Shown piece after piece: positions 5,445 to 5,517 of a DNA stretch of 5,517 nucleotides (positions are counted from its first letter, which is position 1; each line of letters starts with the position of its first letter). Origin of the DNA: Natronomonas sp. (GTDB lineage: Archaea; Halobacteriota; Halobacteria; Halobacteriales; Haloarculaceae); contig SLIW01000115.1 in assembly GCA_007135435.1 (NCBI GenBank), positions 1-5,517 of the forward strand, in the 5' to 3' direction. The position numbers were made by a program, and so were the translations under genes. The notes below the pieces were generated by a model. The model worked only from the letters and a program-made list of their open reading frames with translations. It searched no databases and was not told the origin of the DNA.

Positions 5445-5517
5445 TCGAGGATCTCCAGCCGCTCGGGGTACTCGAACGTCCGTATGTGTGGGCGGAGCGC
5501 GTCCGGGTCCGCCGTCA
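5420..5517 (-). CDS. C-terminal fragment of an unidentified gene (5' end outside window)
   Basis: On the minus strand the frame is open from the right edge to TGA at 5422-5420, giving 31 residues: TADPDALRPHIRTFEYPERL at first, then EILDIGDRTTV. The composition is charged and plausible for a haloarchaeal protein, with strong G/C at third codon positions, and the other two frames look Arg/Pro-rich and artefactual. The fragment is too short for a family call and carries no motif I recognise. Its last six codons fall in the repeat array, and its stop overlaps an ATG (TGATG) that opens a nine-codon mini-ORF ending GERTTV. It lies upstream of, and on the same strand as, the coiled-coil gene, with a 276-bp gap. 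Confidence 0.7.
   Translation of the reverse strand, partial: TADPDALRPHIRTFEYPERLEILDIGDRTTV

Overview
The window reads as chromosomal or large-replicon DNA from a haloarchaeon. Base composition is very GC-rich. The predicted proteins are strongly acidic (Asp/Glu-rich, Lys-poor). The best promoter is a TATA-like box spaced for a leaderless transcript, and the integrase fragment ends in a YLRGD...DTYTHNWGDR block that I associate from memory with haloarchaeal integrases. The genus cannot be fixed from sequence alone.

Layout, left to right. Positions 2-334 (+) hold the C-terminal 110 residues of a tyrosine recombinase whose start lies outside the window. Positions 335-872 contain no gene I can support. 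This stretch has two tandem hairpins just after the integrase, an AT-rich island (about 43% GC over 421-540 by my count) packed with small palindromes, and further inverted repeats. It may be the edge or attachment region of an integrated element. Positions 873-3182 (-) encode a complete 769-residue superfamily 2 helicase of the Hrq1/MrfA (YprA) type with a C-terminal DUF1998/MZB zinc-binding domain, probably a DNA repair enzyme. Positions 3323-5143 (-) encode a 606-residue acidic protein: an N-terminal compact, probably beta-rich domain, a low-complexity Asp/Ala/Gly/Ser linker, and a long coiled coil built on 11- and 22-residue repeats. It has a clear TATA-like box 27 bp upstream of its ATG. 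Positions 5420-5517 (-) are the C-terminal end of an unidentified gene entering from the right. A 29-bp tandem repeat array (5312-5444) overlaps its stop codon and appears to consist of extra copies of that gene's 3' end.

The three minus-strand genes are collinear and could be read in series. However, the 140-bp and 276-bp gaps, the promoter box ahead of the coiled-coil gene, and an oligo-T stretch after it suggest at least partly separate transcripts. The helicase and coiled-coil gene are neighbours with no demonstrated functional link. The most unusual signal is the repeat array: it places a TGA stop in all three minus-strand frames and carries a chain of start-to-stop mini-ORFs (MGERTTV), the first overlapping the gene's own stop as TGATG.
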